Below, one piece after another: positions 1 to 8,081 of a DNA stretch of 64,000 bases. Numbering within the stretch: the stretch's first letter is position 1; each line of letters opens with the position of its first letter. The translations under genes were made by a program, and so were the position numbers. The DNA comes from Zobellia laminariae (lineage in GTDB: Bacteria; Bacteroidota; Bacteroidia; Flavobacteriales; Flavobacteriaceae), in NCBI RefSeq assembly GCF_009725995.1, contig NZ_RCNS01000002.1, forward strand, positions 496,001 to 560,000, in the 5' to 3' direction. The notes below the pieces were generated by a model that had not been told where the DNA came from, did no database searches, and saw only the letters and a program-made list of their open reading frames with translations.

Positions 1-1
1 T

Positions 2-58
2 AGGCGCTACCGTCTTACTGATGTTCACGGGCATGTTGTCAAAGATTTATTGACCTAG
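2..58 (+). CDS. C-terminal tail of an upstream gene (partial)
   Basis: The first bases read as 18 codons in frame 2 and end at a TAG at 56-58. The residues (ending HGHVVKDLLT) have ordinary coding character, and 59 bases separate the stop from the next gene. The product cannot be identified from so short a piece. It could be a chance open frame, but a gene ending just inside the window edge is the simplest reading. Confidence 0.4.
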   Translation, partial: RRYRLTDVHGHVVKDLLT

Positions 59-117
59 ATTTACCCATTATTCACTAACTTTCATTGTAATTTACCAATT
101 AAAATAATCAGTATCAT

Positions 118-1221
118 ATGACCAAAAGAAGAAATTTTCTTAAAAAATCTGTCTTAGGCGCCGCTGCTTTGTCTACTGCATCATCTTTCGGTTTTAGTAT
201 TTTAAAGAAAAATGTAATGGAAGAACAAATTATAGGTCACGGTGATTTTAAATATAAGGTGGTTAAAGACTGGGCAAAAATGTCTGTAGCTCATAACCCT
301 ATATTAAACTGTCACGAAATGCAGATGGATAGTAAGGGAAGGCTTATTATGTTGGGAGACCATACGGATAATAATATTTTGGTTTTCGATAAATCTGGAA
401 AATTACTTGATTATTGGGGTACGCGTTATCCTGGTGGGCACGGACTTACCCTTCATGATGAAGGTGGTGAGGACATGCTATACATTGTGGATTGTGGGTG
501 GTTTGTAGACCGCACCGGTAAATGGAGCAAACAAGCTGGAACCGTTAGTAAGACAACAATAGACGGGCGACTTTTATTCAATTTACCTGACCCTCATACC
601 ATTGGTGTCTATACTAAAGAGCAAGAATATTTACCAACTGAAACCGCAATAGGCCCTAATGGGGATGTATATGTTGCAGATGGTTATGGTTCTGACTTTA
701 TTCTTCAGTTTAATCATAAAGGAGAATTCATCCGCAAATGGGGTGGTCACGATAATAGTGATAAGAATTATAATCTACACAACGCGCATGGTGTAGCAGT
801 AGATTACAGAGATAAACAAAATCCAGTTTTAATTGTTACTTCACGTTCAGATAAAAGCTTTAAATTTTTCACTCTAGATGGTAAGTTTATTAAAACTGTA
901 GAATTGCCAGGAGCCTATGTTTGTAGACCTGTTCTTGATGATGATAATGTCTATGCAGGTGTATGCTGGTCAGAGAACAAAGAGGGTAATCGTTTTAACG
1001 ATTCTGGTTTTGTAACCATTATGGACGGCGAGAACAAAGTAGTTTCTAACCCTGGAGGAGATGCTCCAGAATATAAAAATGGTAAACTTCAGCAAATGTA
1101 TCAGTCCGAAAAAGCTGTTTTTAATCATGGCCACGATGTTTTTGTAGATGAGGATAAGAACCTTTACGTGTGCCAATGGAACGCTAACAGAACGGCACCT
1201 ATTAAATTGGAAAGGGTGTAA
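118..1221 (+). CDS. Tat-exported NHL/six-bladed beta-propeller protein
   Basis: 367 aa. The N-terminus has a twin-arginine signal (KRRNFLKK followed by an Ala/Leu/Ser-rich stretch to about residue 30), so export as a folded protein is predicted. The body has NHL-type beta-propeller repeats: recurring G-x-(V/I)-Y-V-(A/V)-D-G-Y-G and K-W-G-x-H segments around residues 60-350, with several conserved His (GGHGLTLH, NAHGVAVD, FNHGHDVFVDED). Members of this superfamily include peptidyl-amidating lyases and sugar-related propellers; no catalytic role can be assigned from sequence alone. It precedes the sulfatase at 1384 on the same strand, 162 bases apart, so it may serve periplasmic glycan processing. 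No cofactor-binding motif is visible. Family confident, function unknown. Confidence 0.75.
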   Translation: MTKRRNFLKKSVLGAAALSTASSFGFSILKKNVMEEQIIGHGDFKYKVVKDWAKMSVAHNPILNCHEMQMDSKGRLIMLGDHTDNNILVFDKSGKLLDYWGTRYPGGHGLTLHDEGGEDMLYIVDCGWFVDRTGKWSKQAGTVSKTTIDGRLLFNLPDPHTIGVYTKEQEYLPTETAIGPNGDVYVADGYGSDFILQFNHKGEFIRKWGGHDNSDKNYNLHNAHGVAVDYRDKQNPVLIVTSRSDKSFKFFTLDGKFIKTVELPGAYVCRPVLDDDNVYAGVCWSENKEGNRFNDSGFVTIMDGENKVVSNPGGDAPEYKNGKLQQMYQSEKAVFNHGHDVFVDEDKNLYVCQWNANRTAPIKLERV

Positions 1222-1383
1222 CTACTGTTGCTTTATGAATAATCAGATTTTGGAAGTTTAATTAAAGACATTTGTTGTCAATAATTGATCATTTCTTTTA
1301 TCCCTCTCTTTCAAATAATCGTAATTTTCAGATTAAAGTCTTCGACTTTGATCAAACTCTTATTAACATAATTCAAAAGTTAA

Positions 1384-3063
1384 ATGCGCTACAAAAAGAA
1401 CAATGTACTGTATGCTCTTTTGTTGCTTATTGTGTTTTCTTCCTGTAAGGAAGAGAAGGCGGTAATCACCGAAAAAAAACCAAACATCATTTACATTATG
1501 GCTGATGACCATACTACCCAAGGTTTTGGAATCTATGGTAGCCGGTTGGCAAAATTAAACCCCACCCCAACATTAGATAAGATTGCCAAGGAAGGTATCA
1601 TCTTTGACAATTGCTTCGTTAGTAATTCTATCTGTACGCCTAGTCGTGCAGCCATTATTACGGGTCAGAACTCCCAATTAAATGGAGTTTTAGATTTGGA
1701 TGGCCGTATTGAACCGGCGCGCCAGTTTCTTCCAATTGAAATGAAAAAGTTGGGTTACCAAACTGCTGTTGTTGGTAAATGGCACTTAAAAGAAGAGCCT
1801 GCAGCTTTTGATTATTATAAGGTTCTACCAGGACAAGGAAAATATTTTGATCCAGAGTTTAGGGTTCGTGGAGATAAGCCATGGCCTAAAAATACGGTTC
1901 AGACTAAAGGGCATTCTTCTGACATGGTTACCGATATTTCTTTAGATTGGTTAAAGAATGAAAGAGACCCTAATAAGCCTTTCTTTTTAGTGCATCAGTT
2001 TAAAGCACCTCATGATGATTTTGAAAATGCTCCACGTTATGAAGAGTATTTAGCAGATACATTTATTCCTGAACCAGAAAGTCTTTACGAAAGGGGAAAC
2101 AACGGTTCAATTGCCACACGTGGTAAGAATGATTCTTTAACTAGAATAATAGGTTCATCTGTTTCACATAGAAATATGATTCGGAACCAAGCTATGAATA
2201 TCTATGTAGATAGTTCTGTTCACCGTGTTTACCGAAATGCAGATGATATTCGCCCTGAGGAATTTGTAAAATGGGAGATGGATGATGCGGAAAAAAAACA
2301 TGCCAGTAAAGTTTATCAAGATTACGTAAAAAAATATTTACGTTGTGTAAAAGGGGTTGATGATAACGTAAAACGTTTGATGGATTATTTAGAGAAGGAA
2401 GGTCTTCTGGATAATACTATAATTGTTTACACCGGAGACCAAGGGTTTATGTTAGGTGAGCATGATTTTATTGATAAAAGATGGATGTACGAGGAATCTA
2501 TGCGGATGCCGTTTTTTGTACGTTACCCTGAAAAAATCAAAGCAGGAACCCGCACCGATGCTATGATCAATAATACAGATTTTGCACCTACGCTTATTGA
2601 ATTGGCTGGCGGAAGCACACCTGATTATATGCAGGGAAAAAGCTTTAAAACAATTTTGGAAACAGGTGAGGAGCCAGCAGATTGGCAGAAGTCCACTTAT
2701 TACAGGTACTGGATGCATATGGCACACCGTCACCAAAATCCAGCTCACTTTGGAGTTCGTACCAAGGACCACAAGCTTATCTTTTTCTATGGAAAGTATT
2801 ATGTAGACACCAGCGACCCTAATGCTGAATGGGATAAAGAAAACTGGGGCAATGACTTTGATCAGGACACACCTGCAGCTTGGGAGTTCTATGATTTAAA
2901 GAACGATCCAAAGGAAATGAACAATGCTTATGCAGATCCTGCTTATGCAGAAACCATAGCAGATTTAAAGAAAGAATTGTTGAGGCTTCGTGAAGACTTG
3001 AATGAGACGGATGAAAAATATCCACACATTCAAAAGGTTATTGATGCCCACTGGAACGATTAG
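1384..3063 (+). CDS. S1-family (formylglycine) sulfatase lipoprotein
   Basis: 559 aa. A lipoprotein signal ends at Cys21 (VFSSC), so surface or periplasmic anchoring is expected. The type I sulfatase fold is shown by the metal-binding Asp pair at 41-42 (IMADDH), the formylglycine motif C84-T-P-S-R, a GKWHLK segment near residue 136 and a TGDQGF metal site in the second half. Cys84 must be converted to formylglycine by a maturase that is not encoded here. Substrate is not readable from sequence. Its position convergent with the L-galactose gene block suggests removal of sulfate from L-galactose-6-sulfate units of porphyran, but other galactan sulfates are equally possible. A bidirectional hairpin terminator follows. 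Confidence 0.9.
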   Translation: MRYKKNNVLYALLLLIVFSSCKEEKAVITEKKPNIIYIMADDHTTQGFGIYGSRLAKLNPTPTLDKIAKEGIIFDNCFVSNSICTPSRAAIITGQNSQLNGVLDLDGRIEPARQFLPIEMKKLGYQTAVVGKWHLKEEPAAFDYYKVLPGQGKYFDPEFRVRGDKPWPKNTVQTKGHSSDMVTDISLDWLKNERDPNKPFFLVHQFKAPHDDFENAPRYEEYLADTFIPEPESLYERGNNGSIATRGKNDSLTRIIGSSVSHRNMIRNQAMNIYVDSSVHRVYRNADDIRPEEFVKWEMDDAEKKHASKVYQDYVKKYLRCVKGVDDNVKRLMDYLEKEGLLDNTIIVYTGDQGFMLGEHDFIDKRWMYEESMRMPFFVRYPEKIKAGTRTDAMINNTDFAPTLIELAGGSTPDYMQGKSFKTILETGEEPADWQKSTYYRYWMHMAHRHQNPAHFGVRTKDHKLIFFYGKYYVDTSDPNAEWDKENWGNDFDQDTPAAWEFYDLKNDPKEMNNAYADPAYAETIADLKKELLRLREDLNETDEKYPHIQKVIDAHWND

Positions 3064-3088
3064 GTAAAGTACAGTTTAGAACAAATAG

Positions 3089-3142
3089 CTGAGCGCAGAA
3101 GAAAACCAAAATATTTAGGTTTTCGACTGCGCTCAGTTTTTT
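3089..3142. terminator. Bidirectional hairpin terminator between convergent genes
   Basis: Arms CTGAGCGCAG (3089-3098) and CTGCGCTCAG (3127-3136) pair perfectly, and an inner AAAACC/GGTTTT helix (3102-3107 with 3118-3123) extends the stem. A T run follows on the plus strand. It sits between the sulfatase (+) and the mutarotase (-) and can end both transcripts. Confidence 0.8.
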
Positions 3143-3153
3143 ATGAGGTATGT

Positions 3154-3495
3154 TTAGAGCTTAAAAATACGCTCTAGTTCAATCCATTTCTCTCCATTTT
3201 TAGCCCAAGGAAGACCTTGTTGGTACTTCCACATAAGTTGCTCCCATTCTTGAACAGCAGGGTTACTGGCATCCATATCAGCTTTTCTTTTTGCATCAAA
3301 GGTCTCATCAACTTCCATAATCATAAACATACGGTTTCCGGTCAAGAAAATCTGCATATCTACAATACCGGCATCTTTAATGCTTTTGGTTATAGCTGGT
3401 CTGGCGTTACCCGCAGCATGGTATTCCTTATATTCGGCAATAAGTTTTGGATCATCTTTAAGATCACAAGAGTAACAGTATCTTTTTGTTTGCAT
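3154..3495 (-). CDS. L-rhamnose/L-fucose mutarotase family protein (probable L-galactose mutarotase)
   Basis: 113 aa from the ATG at 3495. An upstream in-frame TTG at 3507 would overlap the preceding gene and is less likely. The small alpha/beta-barrel mutarotase family (RhaM, formerly DUF718) is recognisable from the EYxxYH segment holding the presumed catalytic His26, a G-I-x-D-M-Q-I-(F/Y) strand, the MIMEVD strand and the terminal LExIFxL. The enzyme interconverts sugar anomers. It is the last gene of the minus-strand block, 4 bases after the FucP-type permease, so it likely acts on the imported sugar. Because the block also encodes a complete L-galactonate route, L-galactose (an L-fucose analogue with a 6-OH) is the proposed substrate; L-fucose is the alternative. 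Confidence 0.85.
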   Translation of the reverse strand: MQTKRYCYSCDLKDDPKLIAEYKEYHAAGNARPAITKSIKDAGIVDMQIFLTGNRMFMIMEVDETFDAKRKADMDASNPAVQEWEQLMWKYQQGLPWAKNGEKWIELERIFKL

Positions 3496-3499
3496 GGTA

Positions 3500-4843
3500 T
3501 TAAGCAATTTTAGTTTTGGTTACTTTATAAGCGTACATACCGTAAAATGCAACAAAAAGAAGACATATCATAGGCAACAAGAATGAAAAATGAATTTCTG
3601 TAATGTTTCCAGCTATTTTGTCGCCAAAAACCTCTTGTCCGTTTACGGTATCGCCAAAATCCATTATACTAGCTTGTAGCTTTGGTAAAAAAGCACCTCC
3701 TACAATGGCCATAATAAGTCCGGATGAAGCCAGTTTAGCTTCTTCGCCCATATCTTTTAGCGCAAGACCGTAGATGGTAGGGAACATGATAGACATGAAT
3801 ACAGAAACAAACACCAAAAACACCAAGCTTAGGATACCCGAGGTCATTACAATACCACCACACATAATAGCAGCAGCAATACCAAAATAGGCTAACATTT
3901 TAGCGGGGTTTATTTTTTTCATCAATGCCGTACCTATAAAACGAGTAACAACAAAAGACACCATGGCGGTAATATTCCACCAGGTAGCATCAACACCTAA
4001 GTTCTGTGATTCGTTTAAATACTCAACCAATTGAAAAATGGCTGTCCAGCACATAATCTGGGCACCCACATAGAACATTTGGGCTATTACCCCCAAAACA
4101 AAAGTCTTGCTCTTAAAAATACGGTCTAAAGATTCTTTAATGGATAAATGGTCTCCCATTGTCATTGCAGGAATTTTAGTTTTCCAAATAACAAAGAATA
4201 CCAAGGCTACAAAGAGGCCTACGGCTATATACGGACCACTTATGATATTCAAATCAAAAGCCTTTATTTCTGCAGCTTTTTCGGCACCTAGGGCTACAAT
4301 TTCAGAACTGTCTGCATAATCTGCGGATAGAATTCTATCAAGAACTACAAATTTGGCAATAAGCATACCTGTTAATGAACCAATAGGGTTGAAGGATTGT
4401 GCCAAATTTAGTCTCTGTGTAGCTGTTTCCTTGTCTCCCATGGAAAGAATCAAGGGGTTGGAAGTAGTTTCTAGAAAGCCCAGTCCACAAGTGATAACAA
4501 AAAGGGAAATCAGGAAATAGGTGTATGAACCATTTTCAGCTGCAGGATAAAACAGAATAGCACCTAAAGCATAGAGGGCCAAACCAAGTAATAATCCTGA
4601 TTTGTAACTGAATTTACGAATGAACAATGCGGCTGGAATCGCCATAACACCATACCCGAAATAAAAAGCGAACTGCACGTTGTAGGCTTCTTCGTTAGAA
4701 AGAATCATTACCTTTTTAAAAGCAGAAACCATTGGGTTTGTCAAATCATTGGCAAATCCCCAAAGTGCGAAAATAGAAGTTGCAGCTATGAAGGGTACCA
4801 GCAAATTTGTTGGTACTACAGGTGTTTTGGTGTTTTTTGTCAT
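3500..4843 (-). CDS. fucP: FucP-type MFS sugar:H+ symporter
   Basis: 447 aa with about twelve hydrophobic segments. The N-terminal half carries the FHS/FucP signature (FALWGFANDLTNPMV near residues 22-37, then a long GYGVMAIPAA helix and an FLETTSNPLI segment around residue 120). FucP carriers import L-fucose with a proton and are known to accept L-galactose and D-arabinose. The gene is 24 bases downstream of the SDR and directly upstream of the mutarotase, inside the L-galactonate block. This supports L-galactose uptake into the cytoplasm after GH29 action. Related Bacteroidota FHS carriers take glucose, galactose or GlcNAc, so specificity is inferred from neighbours. Confidence 0.85.
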   Translation of the reverse strand: MTKNTKTPVVPTNLLVPFIAATSIFALWGFANDLTNPMVSAFKKVMILSNEEAYNVQFAFYFGYGVMAIPAALFIRKFSYKSGLLLGLALYALGAILFYPAAENGSYTYFLISLFVITCGLGFLETTSNPLILSMGDKETATQRLNLAQSFNPIGSLTGMLIAKFVVLDRILSADYADSSEIVALGAEKAAEIKAFDLNIISGPYIAVGLFVALVFFVIWKTKIPAMTMGDHLSIKESLDRIFKSKTFVLGVIAQMFYVGAQIMCWTAIFQLVEYLNESQNLGVDATWWNITAMVSFVVTRFIGTALMKKINPAKMLAYFGIAAAIMCGGIVMTSGILSLVFLVFVSVFMSIMFPTIYGLALKDMGEEAKLASSGLIMAIVGGAFLPKLQASIMDFGDTVNGQEVFGDKIAGNITEIHFSFLLPMICLLFVAFYGMYAYKVTKTKIA

Positions 4844-4867
4844 TGGTGTATTTTAGAGTGGGTTGGT

Positions 4868-5662
4868 TTAATCTTCAGTCAATAATGAACGGTCTAGATG
4901 TACATATCCACCGTCTACAAAAATAAACTGACCTGTAGTGTGCGATGACCTGTTAGAAATAGTGAATAAACAAGTATCCGCTATTTCATTAGTGCTGGTC
5001 ATTCTATTTTCCAAAGGAATTTTCTTTACAATAGATTGTAATTTTGCCTCACCGTCTGGTAAAGTTCTAATCCATGTGTCGTAAGATGGCGTCCAGCTTT
5101 CGGCAATTATAATTGCGTTAGAACGTATGTCATGTTTAATCAGGTCTACGGCCCACTCACGGGTAAGACCTAAAACACCACCTTTAGAAGCAGCGTAACC
5201 AGAAGTCCTACCTTGACCCGTTAAGGCCACTTTAGAACCAATGTTCAAAATATTACCTTTTGATTTTATAAGGAAGGGTAGTGCATGCTTTACAATAAGA
5301 AAATAGCTTACCATATTAAGTTTAAGAGAATCCATAAACTCTTCGTAGCTAGCATCTAGACCAACACCGTCGTTTACTCCCACATTGTTTATAACCACAT
5401 CTATACGGCCATATTTTTCTGCAATTGTTTTTACGGCGTTTTCAATCTGATCAGGATTTGTCACATCGGTCTGGCAAAAAATAGCATCTATACCCTTCTT
5501 CTGAATTGCTTCAACATAACCAAAACCACGGGCATTACGATCAATTACGGCTGGGATAGCTCCTTCTTCAGCTAAACGCTGTAAAATTGTTTCACCTATG
5601 CTTCCTTCTTTACCAGCAGCACCGCTAATTACGACTACTTTTCCTTTTAAATTTAAATCCAT
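4868..5662 (-). CDS. SDR-family sugar dehydrogenase, probable L-galactose (L-fucose) dehydrogenase
   Basis: 264 aa classical short-chain dehydrogenase. The nucleotide-binding glycine motif is a lengthened version (SGAAGKEGSIG, residues 13-23); the NNVG motif is at 92-95 and the catalytic Ser143, Tyr156 and Lys160 (YAASK) are present. It likely oxidises the pyranose at C1 with NAD(P)+ to the 1,5-lactone, which the next enzyme of the pathway, the COG3618 lactonase encoded 77 bases upstream, would open. L-fucose dehydrogenases of the SDR family often act on L-galactose too. Other SDR reactions cannot be ruled out from motifs, so the assignment rests mainly on the operon. Confidence 0.75.
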   Translation of the reverse strand: MDLNLKGKVVVISGAAGKEGSIGETILQRLAEEGAIPAVIDRNARGFGYVEAIQKKGIDAIFCQTDVTNPDQIENAVKTIAEKYGRIDVVINNVGVNDGVGLDASYEEFMDSLKLNMVSYFLIVKHALPFLIKSKGNILNIGSKVALTGQGRTSGYAASKGGVLGLTREWAVDLIKHDIRSNAIIIAESWTPSYDTWIRTLPDGEAKLQSIVKKIPLENRMTSTNEIADTCLFTISNRSSHTTGQFIFVDGGYVHLDRSLLTED

Positions 5663-5739
5663 TTGGTTCTCTTATTTTAAGCATTGTTACGGATGTGTAC
5701 CAGCATTAAAAGTGCTTAGTATGTCCATACAATTTTGGT

Positions 5740-6567
5740 TTATAAATTATAGAATTCTTGTGCATTCTTACCCATAATCATTTCCTGATCTTGGCTACTA
5801 AGCGTTGAAATAAAATGTGTTACAATACTTTTTACTTGTCCGTAATTCCCGGCAGCCAGACATACTGGCCAATCAGAACCGAACATTAAACGTTCACTTC
5901 CAAAGGCCTCTAAGGTTAAATGCATGTAGGGCTGGAGTTGTTCTGATGTCCATAAATTGTAATCAGCCTCGGTAATCATACCTGAAAGTTTACAAGACAC
6001 ATTTTCATGTTTACCTATCTCTTTCATTAAGGTGGCCCAACCGTCATAAAAATTATCTTTAATGTAAGGTTTGGCTATATGGTCTATAACGAATTTCTGG
6101 TTAGGAAACTTTTTCACAAACTCCAAAACAGCCCCTAATTGATGAGGAAAAACCAAAATGTCATAGGTGTGATCATATTTTTCCAGCTTTGAAATTCCTC
6201 TTAAAAAATCTGGACGCAGCAAGAAATTAGGATCAGGCTCACCTTGTACGACATGCCGCCAACCTTTTAAATTTTTGTGAGTGCTGTATTTTTCCAGTAC
6301 AGCATCAATATTTTCAGACCTGAGATCAGCCCAACCTACAACTCCTTTTATGAAATCGTTTTGTTTGGCCATGTCTAATAAAAAGTCGGTTTCCTCAAGA
6401 GTTTGGTCTGCTTGCACGGCAACACAACCATCAATCTCATTTTCTTGATACACTTTTTGTAAATCTTCCGGAAGAAAGTCTTTCCGAATGACAGACATGC
6501 TATCATCGATCCAAGAATGTTTAACCGGTTCGTAGCGCCAAAAATGCTGGTGACTATCTATTGTCAT
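5740..6567 (-). CDS. COG3618 amidohydrolase, probable L-galactono-1,5-lactonase
   Basis: 275 aa, the usual length for the COG3618 branch of the amidohydrolase superfamily, which includes L-fucono-1,5-lactonase, L-rhamnono-lactonase and L-galactono-lactonase. The N-terminal metal motif HxH is at His6/His8 (DSHQHFW), an FVIDHIAKP strand with a conserved His follows near residue 160, and a GSDWPVC segment carries the catalytic Asp near the C-terminus. It would hydrolyse the lactone made by the neighbouring SDR to the aldonate in the cytoplasm. It lies between the SDR and UxaB genes on the same strand. L-fuconolactone is an alternative substrate, but the downstream enzymes use L-galactonate and its products. 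Confidence 0.82.
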   Translation of the reverse strand: MTIDSHQHFWRYEPVKHSWIDDSMSVIRKDFLPEDLQKVYQENEIDGCVAVQADQTLEETDFLLDMAKQNDFIKGVVGWADLRSENIDAVLEKYSTHKNLKGWRHVVQGEPDPNFLLRPDFLRGISKLEKYDHTYDILVFPHQLGAVLEFVKKFPNQKFVIDHIAKPYIKDNFYDGWATLMKEIGKHENVSCKLSGMITEADYNLWTSEQLQPYMHLTLEAFGSERLMFGSDWPVCLAAGNYGQVKSIVTHFISTLSSQDQEMIMGKNAQEFYNL

Positions 6568-6593
6568 GTTTTAATTTTTAAAACCGAATTTGA

Positions 6594-8042
6594 TTATAAG
6601 TTCTTTAAGCAGACAGCAACTCCATCTGCTTCAATATTTTCAATGTTCTTGGCTACACTATTTGTTAGGCCGTCAATTTGGGTTAAATCTTCACCCCAAA
6701 TAGTGGTGTTTTTAAGGACATCATTTACAAATGCAGCTAAACTAGAAGTGCCATCGTCTACTTTATGCCATTCTGATGCGAAGAAATCCAGTACGGACTT
6801 GTCATCATTAAGAGCAATGTTTTCACCGTTAAACTCGCCCTTATAAAAACGGAGCATAGCTGAAAGTCCAAAAACAATACGTTTTGGGAGCTTACCTTGT
6901 GCGTTGTAGTAATCCTTTAGGGTAGGTAATAAACGAGCAACAAATTTAGAAGTACTATTTAAAGAAATGCTTATAAGCTGATGTTTCAAAAGTGGATTGC
7001 GAAAACGGTCAAGAACATCTCCAACAAATTTGTTTTTTACATCATCCGGAAAGTCCAGTGTTTTTGCTGCTTCTTCTAAAAGAAGACTTTCCACAAAACT
7101 ACTCACTTCTTCATTTTCCATGGCCTCTTTTACAAAACGAATGCCTGCCAAATATCCAACAGGAACCATAGAAGTATGAGCACCGTTTAAAATGCGAACT
7201 TTCATCTCACGGTACGGGGCAAGGTCATCTACGAATTCTACATTAAGGTCTGTTTGAGCAAACGGAAGTTCTTTTTGTACGGTTTCATTAGCTTGGATTA
7301 CCCAGCTGTGATAGTATTCACCAGCAACTAAAAGGTCATCTTTATAACCTAGCTCTTGCTCAATTTCTTTAGCACGATCAGAAGGGTAACCAGAAACAAT
7401 ACGGTCTACCAATGTGCTGCAAAAATGATTAGATGTATTGACCCAATTCTTAAAACCATCCTCTAATTTCCAATGATCAGCATATTGTAAAACGGCCTTT
7501 TTTAAAGCAGCTCCGTTATCTTCAATCAATTCACAAGGAAGTAATATGCATCCTTTTGAAGGGTCTGCTTTAAAATGCTTGAAACGGTGGTAAAGCCAAA
7601 CCGTTAATTTCGCTGGAAATTCTTTTGGCGGGTTTACGTCAAACTTATCTTCGGCATTGAATTTAATTCCTGCTTCAGTAGTGTTGGAAACAATAAAACG
7701 CAAGTCTTCGTTTTCGGCCAATTTTAGATAAGCGGCCCATTCGTTATAGGAGTGGATTACTTGCTGTACTTCGGTTACCAATGTTTTTTCGGCTACGAGT
7801 TTTCCGTTTTTAATTCCGTCAAGAACTACGGTGAAAAGCCCGTCTTGTTCTTTCAGTTCAGCATAATCACCTCCGGCTGTTGGTTTTATAATGGCAATAT
7901 CGCCGTTAAAATTAGTTTCTTGGTTGAGTACGTGTACCATCCAATCTACAAAGGCACGTAAAAAGTTTCCTCCGCCAAACTGCATAACCTTCAATGGGCG
8001 TTGCACTCTGTTCGGTACGCTAGTATGATTTAAAATTTGCAT
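6594..8042 (-). CDS. uxaB: Tagaturonate reductase (altronate oxidoreductase)
   Basis: 482 aa from the ATG at 8042, matching E. coli UxaB (about 483 aa); an upstream in-frame TTG at 8060 is less likely. The protein aligns by eye with UxaB along its length: the N-terminal QFGGGNFLRAFVDW nucleotide-binding start, FIVSNTTEAGI, ILLPCELIEDNG, FCSTLVDRIVSGYP and the catalytic region KVRILNGAHTSMVPV. It reduces D-tagaturonate to D-altronate with NADH. In E. coli this serves galacturonate, but no uronate isomerase is present here. Tagaturonate is instead expected from L-galactonate through the LgoD-type dehydrogenase at 9786-10802. The gene directly follows UxaA, 39 bases apart. Confidence 0.93.
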   Translation of the reverse strand: MQILNHTSVPNRVQRPLKVMQFGGGNFLRAFVDWMVHVLNQETNFNGDIAIIKPTAGGDYAELKEQDGLFTVVLDGIKNGKLVAEKTLVTEVQQVIHSYNEWAAYLKLAENEDLRFIVSNTTEAGIKFNAEDKFDVNPPKEFPAKLTVWLYHRFKHFKADPSKGCILLPCELIEDNGAALKKAVLQYADHWKLEDGFKNWVNTSNHFCSTLVDRIVSGYPSDRAKEIEQELGYKDDLLVAGEYYHSWVIQANETVQKELPFAQTDLNVEFVDDLAPYREMKVRILNGAHTSMVPVGYLAGIRFVKEAMENEEVSSFVESLLLEEAAKTLDFPDDVKNKFVGDVLDRFRNPLLKHQLISISLNSTSKFVARLLPTLKDYYNAQGKLPKRIVFGLSAMLRFYKGEFNGENIALNDDKSVLDFFASEWHKVDDGTSSLAAFVNDVLKNTTIWGEDLTQIDGLTNSVAKNIENIEADGVAVCLKNL

Positions 8043-8081
8043 TAAATAGCTGTTTGTCAAGTTAAAATTTAGTTGAGATAC